Shown here: one piece after another, positions 46,537 through 55,623 of the stretch | Layout of the letters: each line of letters begins with the position of its first letter | Numbering within the stretch: position 1 is the stretch's first letter | DNA from: Nocardia sp. BMG111209 | GTDB taxonomy: Bacteria > Actinomycetota > Actinomycetes > Mycobacteriales > Mycobacteriaceae | NCBI RefSeq assembly: GCF_000381925.1 | Contig: NZ_KB907307.1 | Span: 1,240,001-1,304,000, forward strand | DNA length: 64,000 bases | Reading direction: 5' to 3' | Position numbers and translations under genes: made by a program | Notes under the pieces: model-generated | Database searches by the model: none | Told to the model about the DNA's origin: nothing | Seen by the model: only the letters and a program-made list of their open reading frames with translations

Positions 46537-48333
46537 ATGTATGAACACACTCGGGCCGCGGACCCGGCAGGTATCCGGCGTCGCACGGTGCTGCGTGGCG
46601 CCGCGCTGGCCGGCGTCTCGATCGCGGCCGCCGCGGCGACGACCGGCCCCGCCGCCGCCACCCCGCGGCGGCGCTCGCCGGCGCCGGCCGGCCGCGACGT
46701 CGCCGTCTTCGGCGGGGGGATGTCCGGCCTGTCCGCCGCGCACGAACTGATCGAGCGCGGTTACGCGGTCACGGTTTACGAGCCGGCCCACCTCGGCGGT
46801 AAGGCGCGCAGTATGGGCGTGCCGGGGACCGGACAGGGCGGGCGGCTGGATCTGCCCGGCGAGCACGGTTTCCGGTTCTTCCCCGGCTGCTATCAGCACG
46901 TGCCGGACACCATGAGCCGGATCCCGTTCCGGGGCAATCCGAACGGTGTCCGCGACAACCTGATCCGGGTGGAGTCGGCGGTCGTCGGATTCCGCGACCA
47001 GCCGCCGATCTTCGCCCCGGTCGGTCTGCGCGGAATCACCCGGCTCACACCGGAACTGGTGCAGTCCTCGATCGTGTCGGCGCTGTCGTTCATCCCCGGG
47101 CTGCCGCCGGCCGAACTGGCCTTCTTCGGACGGCAGATGGCGTTGTGGTTCACCTGTTCCACCGAGCGGCGCTACGGGCAACTGGAATACATCTCGTGGT
47201 GGGACATGCTGCGAGCGGACGGCAAATCGCAGGTCTACCAGGAATATCTGGTGTCCGCGCTGACCCGGATCACGGTGGCCGCCAAACCGCATCTGAGTTC
47301 GGCCCGCACCATCGGCACCATCGGCGAGGCGCTCGTCCTCGCGAGCACCGGCCTGTATCCGCAGTACCAGGGTGGTGCGGACCGGATCCTCGACGGTCCC
47401 ACCAACGAGGTGTGGATCGATCCCTGGGTCGACCACCTCCGCTCGCGCGGCGTGCGGTTCGAGATGGGCACGCGCGCAACGGGTCTGAACCTCGACGGCG
47501 GCCGGATCGGCGACGTGACGGTGCGCGACGGCGGCGGTGTGGCGAGCCGGGTGACCGCCGACTGGTACGTCTGCGCCATGCCGGTGGACCGCGTCGTGGA
47601 CCTGCTCGACGACGATATCGTCGCGGCCGATCCGCGGCTGGCGGGTATGCGTGAACTGGTGACCGACTGGATGGTGGGCATCCAGTTCTACCTGAACCGG
47701 CCCACCGGATTACCGGAGGGGCATATCGCCGCCCTCGGCACCCCGTGGGCACTCACCGCCCTGCGGCAGGCGCCCATGTGGCCGGTCGACTTCCCCGCCC
47801 GCTACGGCGACGGCACGGTGATCGAATGCCTGAGTGTCGATGTGTCGGACTGGGATTCACCCGGCATCCGACTCGGCAAACCCGCCAAGCAGTGCACCGC
47901 CGAGGAGGTCGCGCAGGAGACGTGGGCACAGTTGCAGGCCTGGCTGAACACCACCACCGACTGGCTGCGCGACGAGGATCTCGCCTCCTGGCATCTGGAT
48001 CCGGGTGTGCGCTGGTCCGGCGGATCCACCTACAACGACACCCCGCTGCTGGTCAACACCGTCGGCTCGTACGACCACCGCCCCGACGCACACTGCGCGA
48101 TCCCCAATCTGTTCTTCGGCGGCGACCACGTCCGCACCTCCATCGATCTGGCAACCATGGAGGGCGCCAACGAATCCGGCCGCGCCGCCGCCAACGCGGT
48201 GATGGACGCCGCGCACGATCCCGGCCCGCGCGCGACGATCTTTCCCCTGGTCGAACCCGCCGAATTCACCGCCCTGCGGCAACTCGACGCCGACCGCTAC
48301 CGCTCCGGCCTACCCCACCTACTGGATATGTGA
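46537..48333 (+). CDS. Tat-exported FAD-dependent oxidoreductase (phytoene desaturase/HpnE-like)
   Basis: This 598-residue amine-oxidase-fold flavoprotein begins with a twin-arginine signal (IRRRTVLRGAALAGVSIAAAA, cleavage near AAATP at about 47). The FAD-binding region is DVAVFGGGMSGLSAAHELIERGYAVTVYE, with PAHLGGKARSMGVPG. The GEHGFRFFPGCYQHVPDTM block is found in hydroxysqualene dehydroxylase-like and carotenoid-desaturase-like proteins. The C-terminal NLFFGGDHVRTSIDLATMEGANESGR closes the FAD site. Because of the Tat signal it would be folded in the cytoplasm with FAD and then exported. It starts 20 bp after the preceding oxidoreductase gene and has GGGAG as ribosome site. The substrate is probably a lipid or isoprenoid, by inference. 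Confidence 0.85.
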   Translation: MYEHTRAADPAGIRRRTVLRGAALAGVSIAAAAATTGPAAATPRRRSPAPAGRDVAVFGGGMSGLSAAHELIERGYAVTVYEPAHLGGKARSMGVPGTGQGGRLDLPGEHGFRFFPGCYQHVPDTMSRIPFRGNPNGVRDNLIRVESAVVGFRDQPPIFAPVGLRGITRLTPELVQSSIVSALSFIPGLPPAELAFFGRQMALWFTCSTERRYGQLEYISWWDMLRADGKSQVYQEYLVSALTRITVAAKPHLSSARTIGTIGEALVLASTGLYPQYQGGADRILDGPTNEVWIDPWVDHLRSRGVRFEMGTRATGLNLDGGRIGDVTVRDGGGVASRVTADWYVCAMPVDRVVDLLDDDIVAADPRLAGMRELVTDWMVGIQFYLNRPTGLPEGHIAALGTPWALTALRQAPMWPVDFPARYGDGTVIECLSVDVSDWDSPGIRLGKPAKQCTAEEVAQETWAQLQAWLNTTTDWLRDEDLASWHLDPGVRWSGGSTYNDTPLLVNTVGSYDHRPDAHCAIPNLFFGGDHVRTSIDLATMEGANESGRAAANAVMDAAHDPGPRATIFPLVEPAEFTALRQLDADRYRSGLPHLLDM

Positions 48334-48369
48334 CGCCGCCGACGGGAAGAACCACCGGGCTCGTGTCGC

Positions 48370-48993
48370 TCAGTGCGTCGTCAGCTGGACGAACACACCG
48401 GACGCGAGCCCGCCCGCCGGGACCCGCCACGGCGCGCACACCTGACCGGGTGTCGAACCCGTTGTCGCGGTGAGGATTCGGTGGACGACAAGCTGTCCGG
48501 CGCCGAGTCCGAGCACGGTGTCGCGATCGGTGTCGGTGACCGAATCGGCCCGCGGATCGGCCGGATATTCGGCGGGCGACACCGTCACCGACGGATCGGC
48601 GGTGTCGCTGGTGTTCTGATCCTGCGCGACGGTGGCGCCGGTGGCCAGCCGGACGGTCTCGGTGACGAAGACGGGATCGCGGGTGGCGTCGTAGAACCAC
48701 CGGGTGCCCAGAACTCCGTGCTCGGAGGTGCCGATCAGCGCGTCGTCGGCGCCGGGCAGTGGTTCGGCGCGATAGGTCATGGGCACCAGGTAGGCGATCG
48801 GGTCCGCGGCCGCGGTGTCGGTGACGACCATGAATTCGATCCCGACCGCACCGGCCGGATCGTCGATACGGAATCCGCCCGCCTTGGTCAGCGAGGGTTG
48901 CGGGCCGCCCGCGTACCAGGAGCGAGTGGGCAGCCATCGGGTCAGCAGGTCGAGTTTCGAGGGCTCGAGGGTGGTGCGGTGCACGGTCGCCAT
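48370..48993 (-). CDS. Maltokinase N-terminal-cap-like domain protein
   Basis: This 207-residue protein resembles the cap domain that normally precedes the kinase lobe of mycobacterial maltokinase: LDLLTRWLPTRSWYAGG, GIEFMVVTDTAAADPIAYLVPMTYRAEPLPGA in two parts, and LIGTSEHGVLGTRWFYDA. The kinase domain is absent, and stand-alone proteins like this are known in actinobacteria without an assigned reaction. The start at 48993 is likely; 49026 is possible, but neither has a good ribosome site. It lies about 54 bp downstream of the HAD-GH65 gene on the same strand, so a shared role in trehalose/maltose metabolism is plausible. Confidence 0.75.
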   Translation of the reverse strand: MATVHRTTLEPSKLDLLTRWLPTRSWYAGGPQPSLTKAGGFRIDDPAGAVGIEFMVVTDTAAADPIAYLVPMTYRAEPLPGADDALIGTSEHGVLGTRWFYDATRDPVFVTETVRLATGATVAQDQNTSDTADPSVTVSPAEYPADPRADSVTDTDRDTVLGLGAGQLVVHRILTATTGSTPGQVCAPWRVPAGGLASGVFVQLTTH

Positions 48994-49047
48994 GAGGCCA
49001 TCGTCGCAGAGCGGGGTGCGCGGCATCGAGGGCGTCCGGGGTCGCGG

Positions 49048-52000
49048 TCAGGTCCCGCGGGTCGGCCAGCGCACTACGCCGCCGGGGCAGAGGCGTTGTG
49101 CCGTTGCGGCGCAATGAATCTCGACCGGGGCCGCGGTGCCGGGATCGGAGCGGACCTCCACTCGGGTGGTGTCGATCCGAATGGTCAGCCGGTGGCCGCG
49201 GTAGACGATCCGGAAGGTGAGGCCGCCCAGCTGCGGCGGCCATCGCGGGTCGAGGAACAGGCGATCGTCGCGGATCTCCAGGCCCGAGAAACAGCGCTGG
49301 ACCACATCGATACTGCCGGCCATCGCGCCGAGATGGATGCCTTCCTCGGTCGTGCCGCCCTGGATATCGGCGATATCGGCGTCCAGGACCTGGAGGAAGA
49401 ATTCCATCGCGCGGCAGCGGTCGGTGCGGGCCAGTACCCAGGCGTGCACCACGGCGCTGAGGGTGGAACCGTGTGAGGTGCGGGCCAGGTAATAGTCGAT
49501 GGTGCGCGGAATCATCTCCCCCGGCAGGTCGTAGCCGAGGCGTTGCAGGATCTCCCGGACCTCGGCGGCCGACATCACATAGAACAGCATGAGGACGTCG
49601 GCCTGTTTACCGGCGCGGTAGCGGTTGATGTCGTCGCCCTCGGATTCCAGGATGCGGTCCAGCCGCTGGATATCCGGGTAGGTGCGGCGGTATCGGTCCC
49701 AATCCAGTTCGGCCAGTTGCTCATAACCCGCGAACTGGCTGATCACGCCGTCGTGGAACGGAATCGCCAGGCGGCGGCCGACCGCGTCCCAAAGTTCCGG
49801 CTCGTCCGGCTCGACCCCGAGCGATTCGAACAGGTGGGCCCGATCGCGGGGCGCCAGCAGCGCCAGCGCCGATTGTGCGTGGCAGATCGTCCGGACGGCC
49901 ATGATGTTGGTGTAGGCGTTGTCGTTCACCCCGGCCCGCGGTGCCGCGGGATAGCCGGAGTGGAATTCGTCCGGGCCGATCACCCCGTTCAGGTGCCAGC
50001 GATCGGTCGCCGGATCGTATTCCGCGGCGCTGGCCCAGAATCGGGCGATGTCCACCAGTAATTCGGCGCCGTATTCGGTGAGGAATTCGATATCGCCGGT
50101 CACCTGGTAGTACTGCCAGACGTTGTAGGCGATCGCGCCACCGATGTGATGCGCGCGGTGACTGGGATCGGGATACCACCGGCCCGACAGCGGATTCAGG
50201 TGCAGCGACTGGCTCTCCTCGCGCCCGTCGCTGCCCGACTGCCACGGGAACTGCGCGCCCCGGCGGCCCGCGCTCGCGGCCGCGCGGCGGGCCTCGGGCA
50301 GCCGGCGATGCCGGTAACGCAGCAGCGCCCTGGTCGAGGCCGGGAAGCGGGGGTTGAGGATCGGGAAGACGAACAACTCGTCCCAGAAGACATGACCGCG
50401 GTACGCCTCGCCGTGCAGTCCGCGAGCAGGTACCCCGACGTCCAGGTCGGCGGTGTGCGGGGACAGGGTCTGGATCACGTGCAGCAGATGCAGGCGCAGC
50501 ACCCGCAACGCGTGCTCACCATTGTCGAGTTCCAGACACAGGCGGTCCCACAGGTGCGACCAGGCGACGGTGTGGGCCGCGAGCAGCTCCTCGAATCCGG
50601 CCGCCCCGGACAACCGGCGGGCCGCATCCTCGCCGGGTGCGGAGACGGCATGGTCGCGGCCCGTCGCGACGGCGGCCACCTTCTCGAGGGTGATCGAATC
50701 CCCCTGCGCGACATCGAGAGCGAAGAGATGTCCGGCGCTGCCGCCGCCGTTGGTGAATTCACCGGCGGCAGTGGATGTTCCGTTGCCGAGGCGAACGGCG
50801 TGCCGGGTGGCGACCGCGATCGGGATCCGGGAACCGTTGGTGCGCACCGTCATCAGGACCGAATCGGCCGACAGTTCCCGCGCCGAGATCTGTTCCAGAT
50901 GACGATCCGACAGATCGCGATACCGCGCCACCAGCGTATTGCGGACGTCACCGTCGATCGTGGTGCGGATCTCCAGCCGACCGGCCCAATTCTCCGCGGT
51001 GAGAAGGGTTTCCAGCGCGCACAGATGCGGTGAGTGCATCGCGGCGAAGCGCCGCTGACGCACCGCGGTGATGCGCCCGGCGGCGTCGCGGACCCGGAAC
51101 CGGCGGATCAGCAGCGCCCGGCGCAGATCGAATTGCTGCCGATACGAGAGGATCTCGGCCGCGTCGAGATCGAACCAGGCGCCACCGTCGATCCGGAAGG
51201 TGACCGGCAACCAGTTGGGCAGATTGACCAGGCTCTCGTTCTCGACGGTGTGCCCGTCGATCTCGTCGGTGCGCCGGTTGTAGATCCCCGCGACATACAT
51301 GCCGGGGTAATGATGCTCGCCCGCAACGGATTCCGGTGCCGCACCGCGCACCGCGAGATATCCGTTGCCGACCGTGCACAGCGCCTCGCGCAATCGCTCG
51401 GCGGCCGGGTCGTACCCGTCGTAGTCGAGGACCCACGAGGGTGCCTCCTCGGCTGGCCGCCGGTGGCCGGGCACGCCACAGGCGAACCGATCCTCGCCAC
51501 GCACCTCGACCTCCGCCAGATCGCCCACCACGACATCGGCCCCCGCATCCCGCAGCCGCCGCGCATGCGCGCCGCGATCGACGCCGATCACCAGGCCGAA
51601 GTCACCGGCCCGCCCGGCCCGCACCCCCGCCTCCGAATCCTCCACCACCACTGTGCGTTCCGGCGCGGCGCCGAGCCGATGCGCCGCCGCCAGCAGCATC
51701 GCCGGATCGGGTTTCCCCGGCAGCGCCGACTCCGCGGCGACCACACCGTCGACCCGGACCGGGAACAGCTCCGCGACCCCCGCGGCCCGCAGCACCGCCG
51801 CGCAATTGCGGCTGGCCGAGAACACCGCGGTACCGGCCCCGGCCGCTTGCAACCGCCGCACGACCGCCACCGTCGACTCGAACACCGGCACGCCCGCGCG
51901 AGCCACCCGGCCCAGGAACAGTTCGTTCTTGCGATCACCCAGCGCACGCACCGCGGCGTCGTCCCCGGCGAGCGCGATCCGGCGGGCCGCGAGAAAATCG

Positions 52001-52233
52001 CGGATCGCCGCGAGGCGAGGTTTCCCGTCGATCCACCGCAGATAGTCGGCGGGGGTGAACGGCCGGGTGTCCTCGCCGGGCAGCGGGTCGTGGCAGGCGA
52101 AGAACTCGGCGAACAGTTCGGTCCACGCGGCGGCATGGATGGCCGCGCTGTCGGTGACCACGCCGTCCATGTCGAAGATCACCGCATCGTATCGCCGCGC
52201 ATCGATCGTCGCCGGTGCCATGTCCCGGTCCAT
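49048..52233 (-). CDS. HAD (beta-phosphoglucomutase-like) fused to GH65 family glycoside phosphorylase/hydrolase
   Basis: This is a 1061-residue bifunctional-type protein. Residues 10-240 are a HAD phosphatase/mutase (nucleophile block AVIFDMDGVVTDSAAIHAAAW, motif III GKPDPAM, motif IV VVVEDSEAG). Residues about 265-1050 are a glycoside hydrolase family 65 module with the (alpha/alpha)6 core; Glu756 in NGVIGPDEFHSGY is the predicted general acid, and NDNAYTNIMA follows. GH65 enzymes phosphorolyse or hydrolyse trehalose, maltose or kojibiose, and the linked HAD would isomerise or dephosphorylate the sugar phosphate. The layout matches mycobacterial OtsB1 (Rv2006) without its first trehalose-phosphatase domain. 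The start at 52233 follows GGTGGA. It is divergent from the Acg-like gene. Confidence 0.88.
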   Translation of the reverse strand: MDRDMAPATIDARRYDAVIFDMDGVVTDSAAIHAAAWTELFAEFFACHDPLPGEDTRPFTPADYLRWIDGKPRLAAIRDFLAARRIALAGDDAAVRALGDRKNELFLGRVARAGVPVFESTVAVVRRLQAAGAGTAVFSASRNCAAVLRAAGVAELFPVRVDGVVAAESALPGKPDPAMLLAAAHRLGAAPERTVVVEDSEAGVRAGRAGDFGLVIGVDRGAHARRLRDAGADVVVGDLAEVEVRGEDRFACGVPGHRRPAEEAPSWVLDYDGYDPAAERLREALCTVGNGYLAVRGAAPESVAGEHHYPGMYVAGIYNRRTDEIDGHTVENESLVNLPNWLPVTFRIDGGAWFDLDAAEILSYRQQFDLRRALLIRRFRVRDAAGRITAVRQRRFAAMHSPHLCALETLLTAENWAGRLEIRTTIDGDVRNTLVARYRDLSDRHLEQISARELSADSVLMTVRTNGSRIPIAVATRHAVRLGNGTSTAAGEFTNGGGSAGHLFALDVAQGDSITLEKVAAVATGRDHAVSAPGEDAARRLSGAAGFEELLAAHTVAWSHLWDRLCLELDNGEHALRVLRLHLLHVIQTLSPHTADLDVGVPARGLHGEAYRGHVFWDELFVFPILNPRFPASTRALLRYRHRRLPEARRAAASAGRRGAQFPWQSGSDGREESQSLHLNPLSGRWYPDPSHRAHHIGGAIAYNVWQYYQVTGDIEFLTEYGAELLVDIARFWASAAEYDPATDRWHLNGVIGPDEFHSGYPAAPRAGVNDNAYTNIMAVRTICHAQSALALLAPRDRAHLFESLGVEPDEPELWDAVGRRLAIPFHDGVISQFAGYEQLAELDWDRYRRTYPDIQRLDRILESEGDDINRYRAGKQADVLMLFYVMSAAEVREILQRLGYDLPGEMIPRTIDYYLARTSHGSTLSAVVHAWVLARTDRCRAMEFFLQVLDADIADIQGGTTEEGIHLGAMAGSIDVVQRCFSGLEIRDDRLFLDPRWPPQLGGLTFRIVYRGHRLTIRIDTTRVEVRSDPGTAAPVEIHCAATAQRLCPGGVVRWPTRGT

Positions 52234-52379
52234 TGTTCCACCGGACCCGGGCGCGAGCCGTCGCGAGATCACGATCGGGCGACGCCCGTCCGGAACTTCG
52301 CCAGGTCCGGACCGGGATACGGCGGGCGGCGGCGAAAGGATTCCGGCGAGCGGTCGCCGAGCCTTCTACCGTGGAGAAC

Positions 52380-53363
52380 ATGAACCCCGTCCCTTCCGGA
52401 GAGATCATCGAGAGGGCGGTCCTGCTCGCCGGTCGGGCCCCCTCGCTGCACAACAGTCAGCCGTGGCTGTGGGTCTTCGACGGTGTGACGCTGCAACTGT
52501 TCGCGGTCCGCGAGCGGTCGCTGCCCAATACCGACAGCAGCGGGCGGCAGTTGGTCCTCGGATGCGGTATCGCCCTCGGGCATCTGCGGGCCGCGCTGGC
52601 GGCGGCCGGGTGGCGGACCGAGGCCGACCGGCTCCCGGATCCGAATCGCCACGATCATCTGGCGACGGTCCGATTCGCCGAGGCGATGATCGTCACCGAA
52701 GCCGACCGCGACCGGGCCGACGCGATCCTGCGCCGCCGCACCGACCGGTTGCCGTTCGCCGCGCCGGAGAACTGGGATCGCTTCGAGGCCGTGCTGCGGT
52801 CGATCATCGATCCCTCGTTCGCGGTGATCGATGTGCTGTCCGAGGACAGCCGCCCCGAACTCGCGCGGGCCTCCCGGCTCACCGCCGACCTGCGTCGCTA
52901 CGACGCCGGATATCAGGCCGAATTGCAGTGGTGGACAGGGCATGTCATCGGTTCCACCGGTATCCCGGCCGCCGCGCTGACCGCGGCCGCGGAACAGGAG
53001 AAGGTTCCGGTGGGCCGCCGGATGCCGGCCCCGGCCGCGGCCGCGCCGCACACCGAGGAGGTCGCCGACCGTTCGGTGGTGATCGCGCTGTCCACCGATA
53101 CCGACGCCGCCGGGGATGTGCTGCGCTGCGGGGAGGCGCTGTCGACGGTCCTGCTGGAGAGCACCGTCGCCGGATACGCGACCTGTCCGCTGACCCATCT
53201 CACCGAATACGACCGCAGCCGCGCGATCATCCGTGATCTGGTCGGCGGCCCGGCGCTGCCGCAGGTACTGGCCCGTATCGGCACCGCGCCCGCGGATCGG
53301 CCGGCCCCGGAACCCACGCCGCGGCTGCCCCTGTCGGAGATCCTGCGGATCGTGCCCGGATGA
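52380..53363 (+). CDS. Acg-family nitroreductase-like flavoprotein
   Basis: This 327-residue nitroreductase-fold protein resembles the mycobacterial dormancy proteins Acg (Rv2032) and Rv3131. The opening block IIERAVLLAGRAPSLHNSQPWLW is the conserved FMN-contact segment. DSSGRQLVLGCGIALGHLRAAL, RRRTDRLPF and LLESTVAGYATCPLTHLTEY are also family hallmarks. These proteins are degenerate nitroreductases, and some may store rather than turn over FMN. The start at 52380 follows GTGGAG. The stop overlaps the next start as ATGA, giving coupling to the Rv2004c-like gene. It is divergent from the HAD-GH65 gene across 146 bp. Confidence 0.87.
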   Translation: MNPVPSGEIIERAVLLAGRAPSLHNSQPWLWVFDGVTLQLFAVRERSLPNTDSSGRQLVLGCGIALGHLRAALAAAGWRTEADRLPDPNRHDHLATVRFAEAMIVTEADRDRADAILRRRTDRLPFAAPENWDRFEAVLRSIIDPSFAVIDVLSEDSRPELARASRLTADLRRYDAGYQAELQWWTGHVIGSTGIPAAALTAAAEQEKVPVGRRMPAPAAAAPHTEEVADRSVVIALSTDTDAAGDVLRCGEALSTVLLESTVAGYATCPLTHLTEYDRSRAIIRDLVGGPALPQVLARIGTAPADRPAPEPTPRLPLSEILRIVPG

Positions 53364-54856
53364 GCGGCACCGCCGCCGCTCAGGGGGTCTACACCTCCCG
53401 GAGCGGACCCGACGGCGAGCCCTACGCCGTGCTGCACGAAACCCACACCGGGCTGGTCGTGTTGTGCGGTGACCGCGCCTACAAGGTCAAGAAGCCGATC
53501 GTGACCGACTTCCTCGACTTCGGCACCCGTGCGCTGCGGGCCGAGGCCCTCGAGCGGGAACTGCGGCTCAACCGGCGGCTGGCCCCGGACGTGTATCTGG
53601 GAATCGGATGTTTCCATCCGCCCGGTGGGGAACCGGACGAACCGGCCCTGGTGATGCGCCGACTCCCGCAACGCGCCCGGCTCAGCACCGTGATCGAGGA
53701 TCCGGTCCGCGCGGCGGAACTGCTTCCGGCCCTGGTCGAGACGCTCATCGGCTTCCACGACACCGCCCGCCGCGACGCGGACGTGGCCGCGGCCGGGACC
53801 GCGGACGCCCTGCGCACCCGGTGGAAATCGTTGCTGGACGGGCTGATCGAGCCTCCGGTACCGGCCGGGACCACCGCGCGGCTCACGCGACTGATGGAAA
53901 GCTATGTGGCCGGGCGTGTTCCGCTGTTCGAGGCCCGCATCGCCGACGGCCGCGTGGTCGACGGCCACGGCGATCTGCACGCCGGGGACATCTACCTACT
54001 GCCCGACGGTTTCCGGATCATCGACTGCCTCGACTTCGACGATCGGCTGCGCTGCGTCGACCGCCTCGACGATATCGCTTTTCTCGCAATGGATCTCGAA
54101 TTCCTGGGACATCCGGAACTCGCCGCCGAACTCGGCGATCGCTACCGGGCCCACACCGCCGACCCGGCGCCGCCGTCGCTGTGGCACCACTACCTCGCCT
54201 ATCGCGCGACCGTGCGCGCCAAGGTCGACGGCATGCGGCACGAACAGGGCGATCCGCGGGCCGCCGATCGCGCGGCGCGGCACACCGAGATCGCGCTGCG
54301 GCACCTGGCGGCCGGGACGGTCCGGCTCGCGCTGGTCGGCGGGCTGCCGGGGACCGGCAAGTCCACGGTCGCGCGCGCCCTCGCCGAGGCCACCGGCGCG
54401 GTCGTGATCGCCAGTGATCGGGTGCGCGCCCGGATGCGCGAGACCGGCGCCGTCACCGGCGCGGCCGGTAGTTACGGCCGCGGCGCCTACACCCGGGACG
54501 CGCGCGACCGCGTGTACGGCGAACTGCTGGCACAGGCCCGCGACCACCTCGGCCACGGCCGCAGCGTCGTGCTGGATGCCGGTTGGCAGGCGGCCGCGCA
54601 TCGCCGCGCCGCGACCGCCCTCGCCGCCGAGACCTCGGCGGAGATGGTCGAATTACTCTGCCGTGCACCGCAATCCACAGCCGCGGCCCGGATCGAGGCG
54701 CGCCGGCACAGCGAATCCGACGCCACCGCGGCCATTGCCGCGGCGATGGCCGCCGAGGCGGAACCGTGGCCGGAGGCACTTCCCCTCGACACCACCGCCG
54801 CACTGCCGGACACCACCGCCGCCGCGCTGCGCGCGTGGTACGCGCCGGACCGCTGA
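53360..54856 (+). CDS. Aminoglycoside phosphotransferase-like/P-loop kinase fusion (Rv2004c-like)
   Basis: This 498-residue two-domain protein has a phosphotransferase-like half (about 1-320: YKVKKPIVTDFLDFGT, then the catalytic loop VDGHGDLHAGDIYLLPDG and IDCLDFDDRLRCVD) and an AAA/zeta-toxin-like kinase half (about 320-498: Walker A GLPGTGKSTVARAL, then DRVRARMRETG and VVLDAGWQ). It resembles the M. tuberculosis dormancy-regulon protein Rv2004c; the substrate is not known. The ATG overlaps the stop of the Acg-like gene. The DosR gene follows after 85 bp, with a DosR box between them. Confidence 0.85.
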   Translation: MSGTAAAQGVYTSRSGPDGEPYAVLHETHTGLVVLCGDRAYKVKKPIVTDFLDFGTRALRAEALERELRLNRRLAPDVYLGIGCFHPPGGEPDEPALVMRRLPQRARLSTVIEDPVRAAELLPALVETLIGFHDTARRDADVAAAGTADALRTRWKSLLDGLIEPPVPAGTTARLTRLMESYVAGRVPLFEARIADGRVVDGHGDLHAGDIYLLPDGFRIIDCLDFDDRLRCVDRLDDIAFLAMDLEFLGHPELAAELGDRYRAHTADPAPPSLWHHYLAYRATVRAKVDGMRHEQGDPRAADRAARHTEIALRHLAAGTVRLALVGGLPGTGKSTVARALAEATGAVVIASDRVRARMRETGAVTGAAGSYGRGAYTRDARDRVYGELLAQARDHLGHGRSVVLDAGWQAAAHRRAATALAAETSAEMVELLCRAPQSTAAARIEARRHSESDATAAIAAAMAAEAEPWPEALPLDTTAALPDTTAAALRAWYAPDR

Positions 54857-54866
54857 CCGGCAGAAG

Positions 54867-54880
54867 AGGACTTTCGGCCG
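54867..54880. promoter_or_regulatory. DosR box upstream of dosR
   Basis: AGGACTTTCGGCCG against the consensus GGGACTTNNGNCCC mismatches only the first and last bases. With the -10-like TACGGT at 54904-54909 and a start near 54916, the box centre falls at about -42, the position of primary DosR sites. This indicates autoregulation. Confidence 0.7.
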
Positions 54881-54903
54881 TATCGGCGGCGGATCACGGC
54901 CCC

Positions 54904-54909
54904 TACGGT
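54904..54909 (+). promoter_or_regulatory. -10 element of the dosR promoter
   Basis: TACGGT fits the actinobacterial TAnnnT pattern and lies 32 bp before the dosR ATG, in correct phase with the DosR box. Confidence 0.45.
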
Positions 54910-54941
54910 GATGATCGACCCTCCCGAGGATTGGATCCGTC

Positions 54942-55589
54942 ATGATCAAGGTTTTCCTGGTGGACGACCACGAGATCGTCCGCCGCGGCCTCGTTGATCT
55001 GCTGGCCGGCGACCCGGAACTGACCGTCGCCGGCGAGGCCGGTGACGTGGCCGGTGCGCTGGCGCGAATTCCGGTGCTGCGCCCGGATGTCGCGGTACTG
55101 GATGTGCGCCTGCCCGACGGCAACGGCATCGAATTGTGCCGGGATCTACTGTCGAGACTCGACGATCTGCGGTGCCTGATCCTGACCTCGTTCACCGACG
55201 AGCAGGCGATGATGGATGCCATTCTGGCCGGCGCCAGCGGTTATGTGGTGAAGGACATCAAGGGGATGGAACTCGCCTCGGCGATCAAGGCGGTCGGCAG
55301 CGGCCGCTCACTGCTCGACAATCGCGCCGCCGCCGCGTTGATGGACCGGTTGCGGCGCAGCACCCGGCCGAACGGCCCGCTGGCCGGGCTCACCGAGCAG
55401 GAACGCAAACTGCTGGACCTGCTCGGCGACGGATTGACCAATCGGCAGATCGCCGAGCGCATGTTCCTCGCGGAGAAGACGGTCAAGAATTACGTCTCCC
55501 GATTGCTGGCGAAACTCGGCATGGAACGCCGCACCCAGGCCGCCGTCTACGCCTCGCAATTGCGCAGCGCCAAGGACAGTGTGCACTGA
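54942..55589 (+). CDS. devR: DosR/DevR dormancy response regulator (NarL/FixJ family)
   Basis: This 215-residue regulator has a receiver domain (1-120) with the acidic pair DD (8-9), phospho-acceptor Asp54 in [10 protein letters not shown], the switch residue in LTSFTDEQ and Lys104 in [11 protein letters not shown] LuxR-type helix-turn-helix follows ([50 protein letters not shown] in parts). From memory the receiver output face and the whole recognition helix region are almost identical to M. tuberculosis DevR/DosR. It controls the hypoxia/NO/CO dormancy response. The nearest recognisable kinase is the DosS-like gene at 7726. An upstream DosR box implies positive autoregulation. Confidence 0.93.
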   Translation: MIKVFLVDDHEIVRRGLVDLLAGDPELTVAGEAGDVAGALARIPVLRPDVAVLDVRLPDGNGIELCRDLLSRLDDLRCLILTSFTDEQAMMDAILAGASGYVVKDIKGMELASAIKAVGSGRSLLDNRAAAALMDRLRRSTRPNGPLAGLTEQERKLLDLLGDGLTNRQIAERMFLAEKTVKNYVSRLLAKLGMERRTQAAVYASQLRSAKDSVH

Positions 55590-55623
55590 CCCGTCGGGGG
55601 CGAATTCCATTACCGTGGCAGAT

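Noticed and set aside
52286..52313. Possible DosR or palindromic site (GGTCCGGACC, GGAACTT) between the GH65 and Acg-like genes
   Set aside because: Only the first half of the DosR consensus can be aligned; the short GC palindrome is expected by chance.
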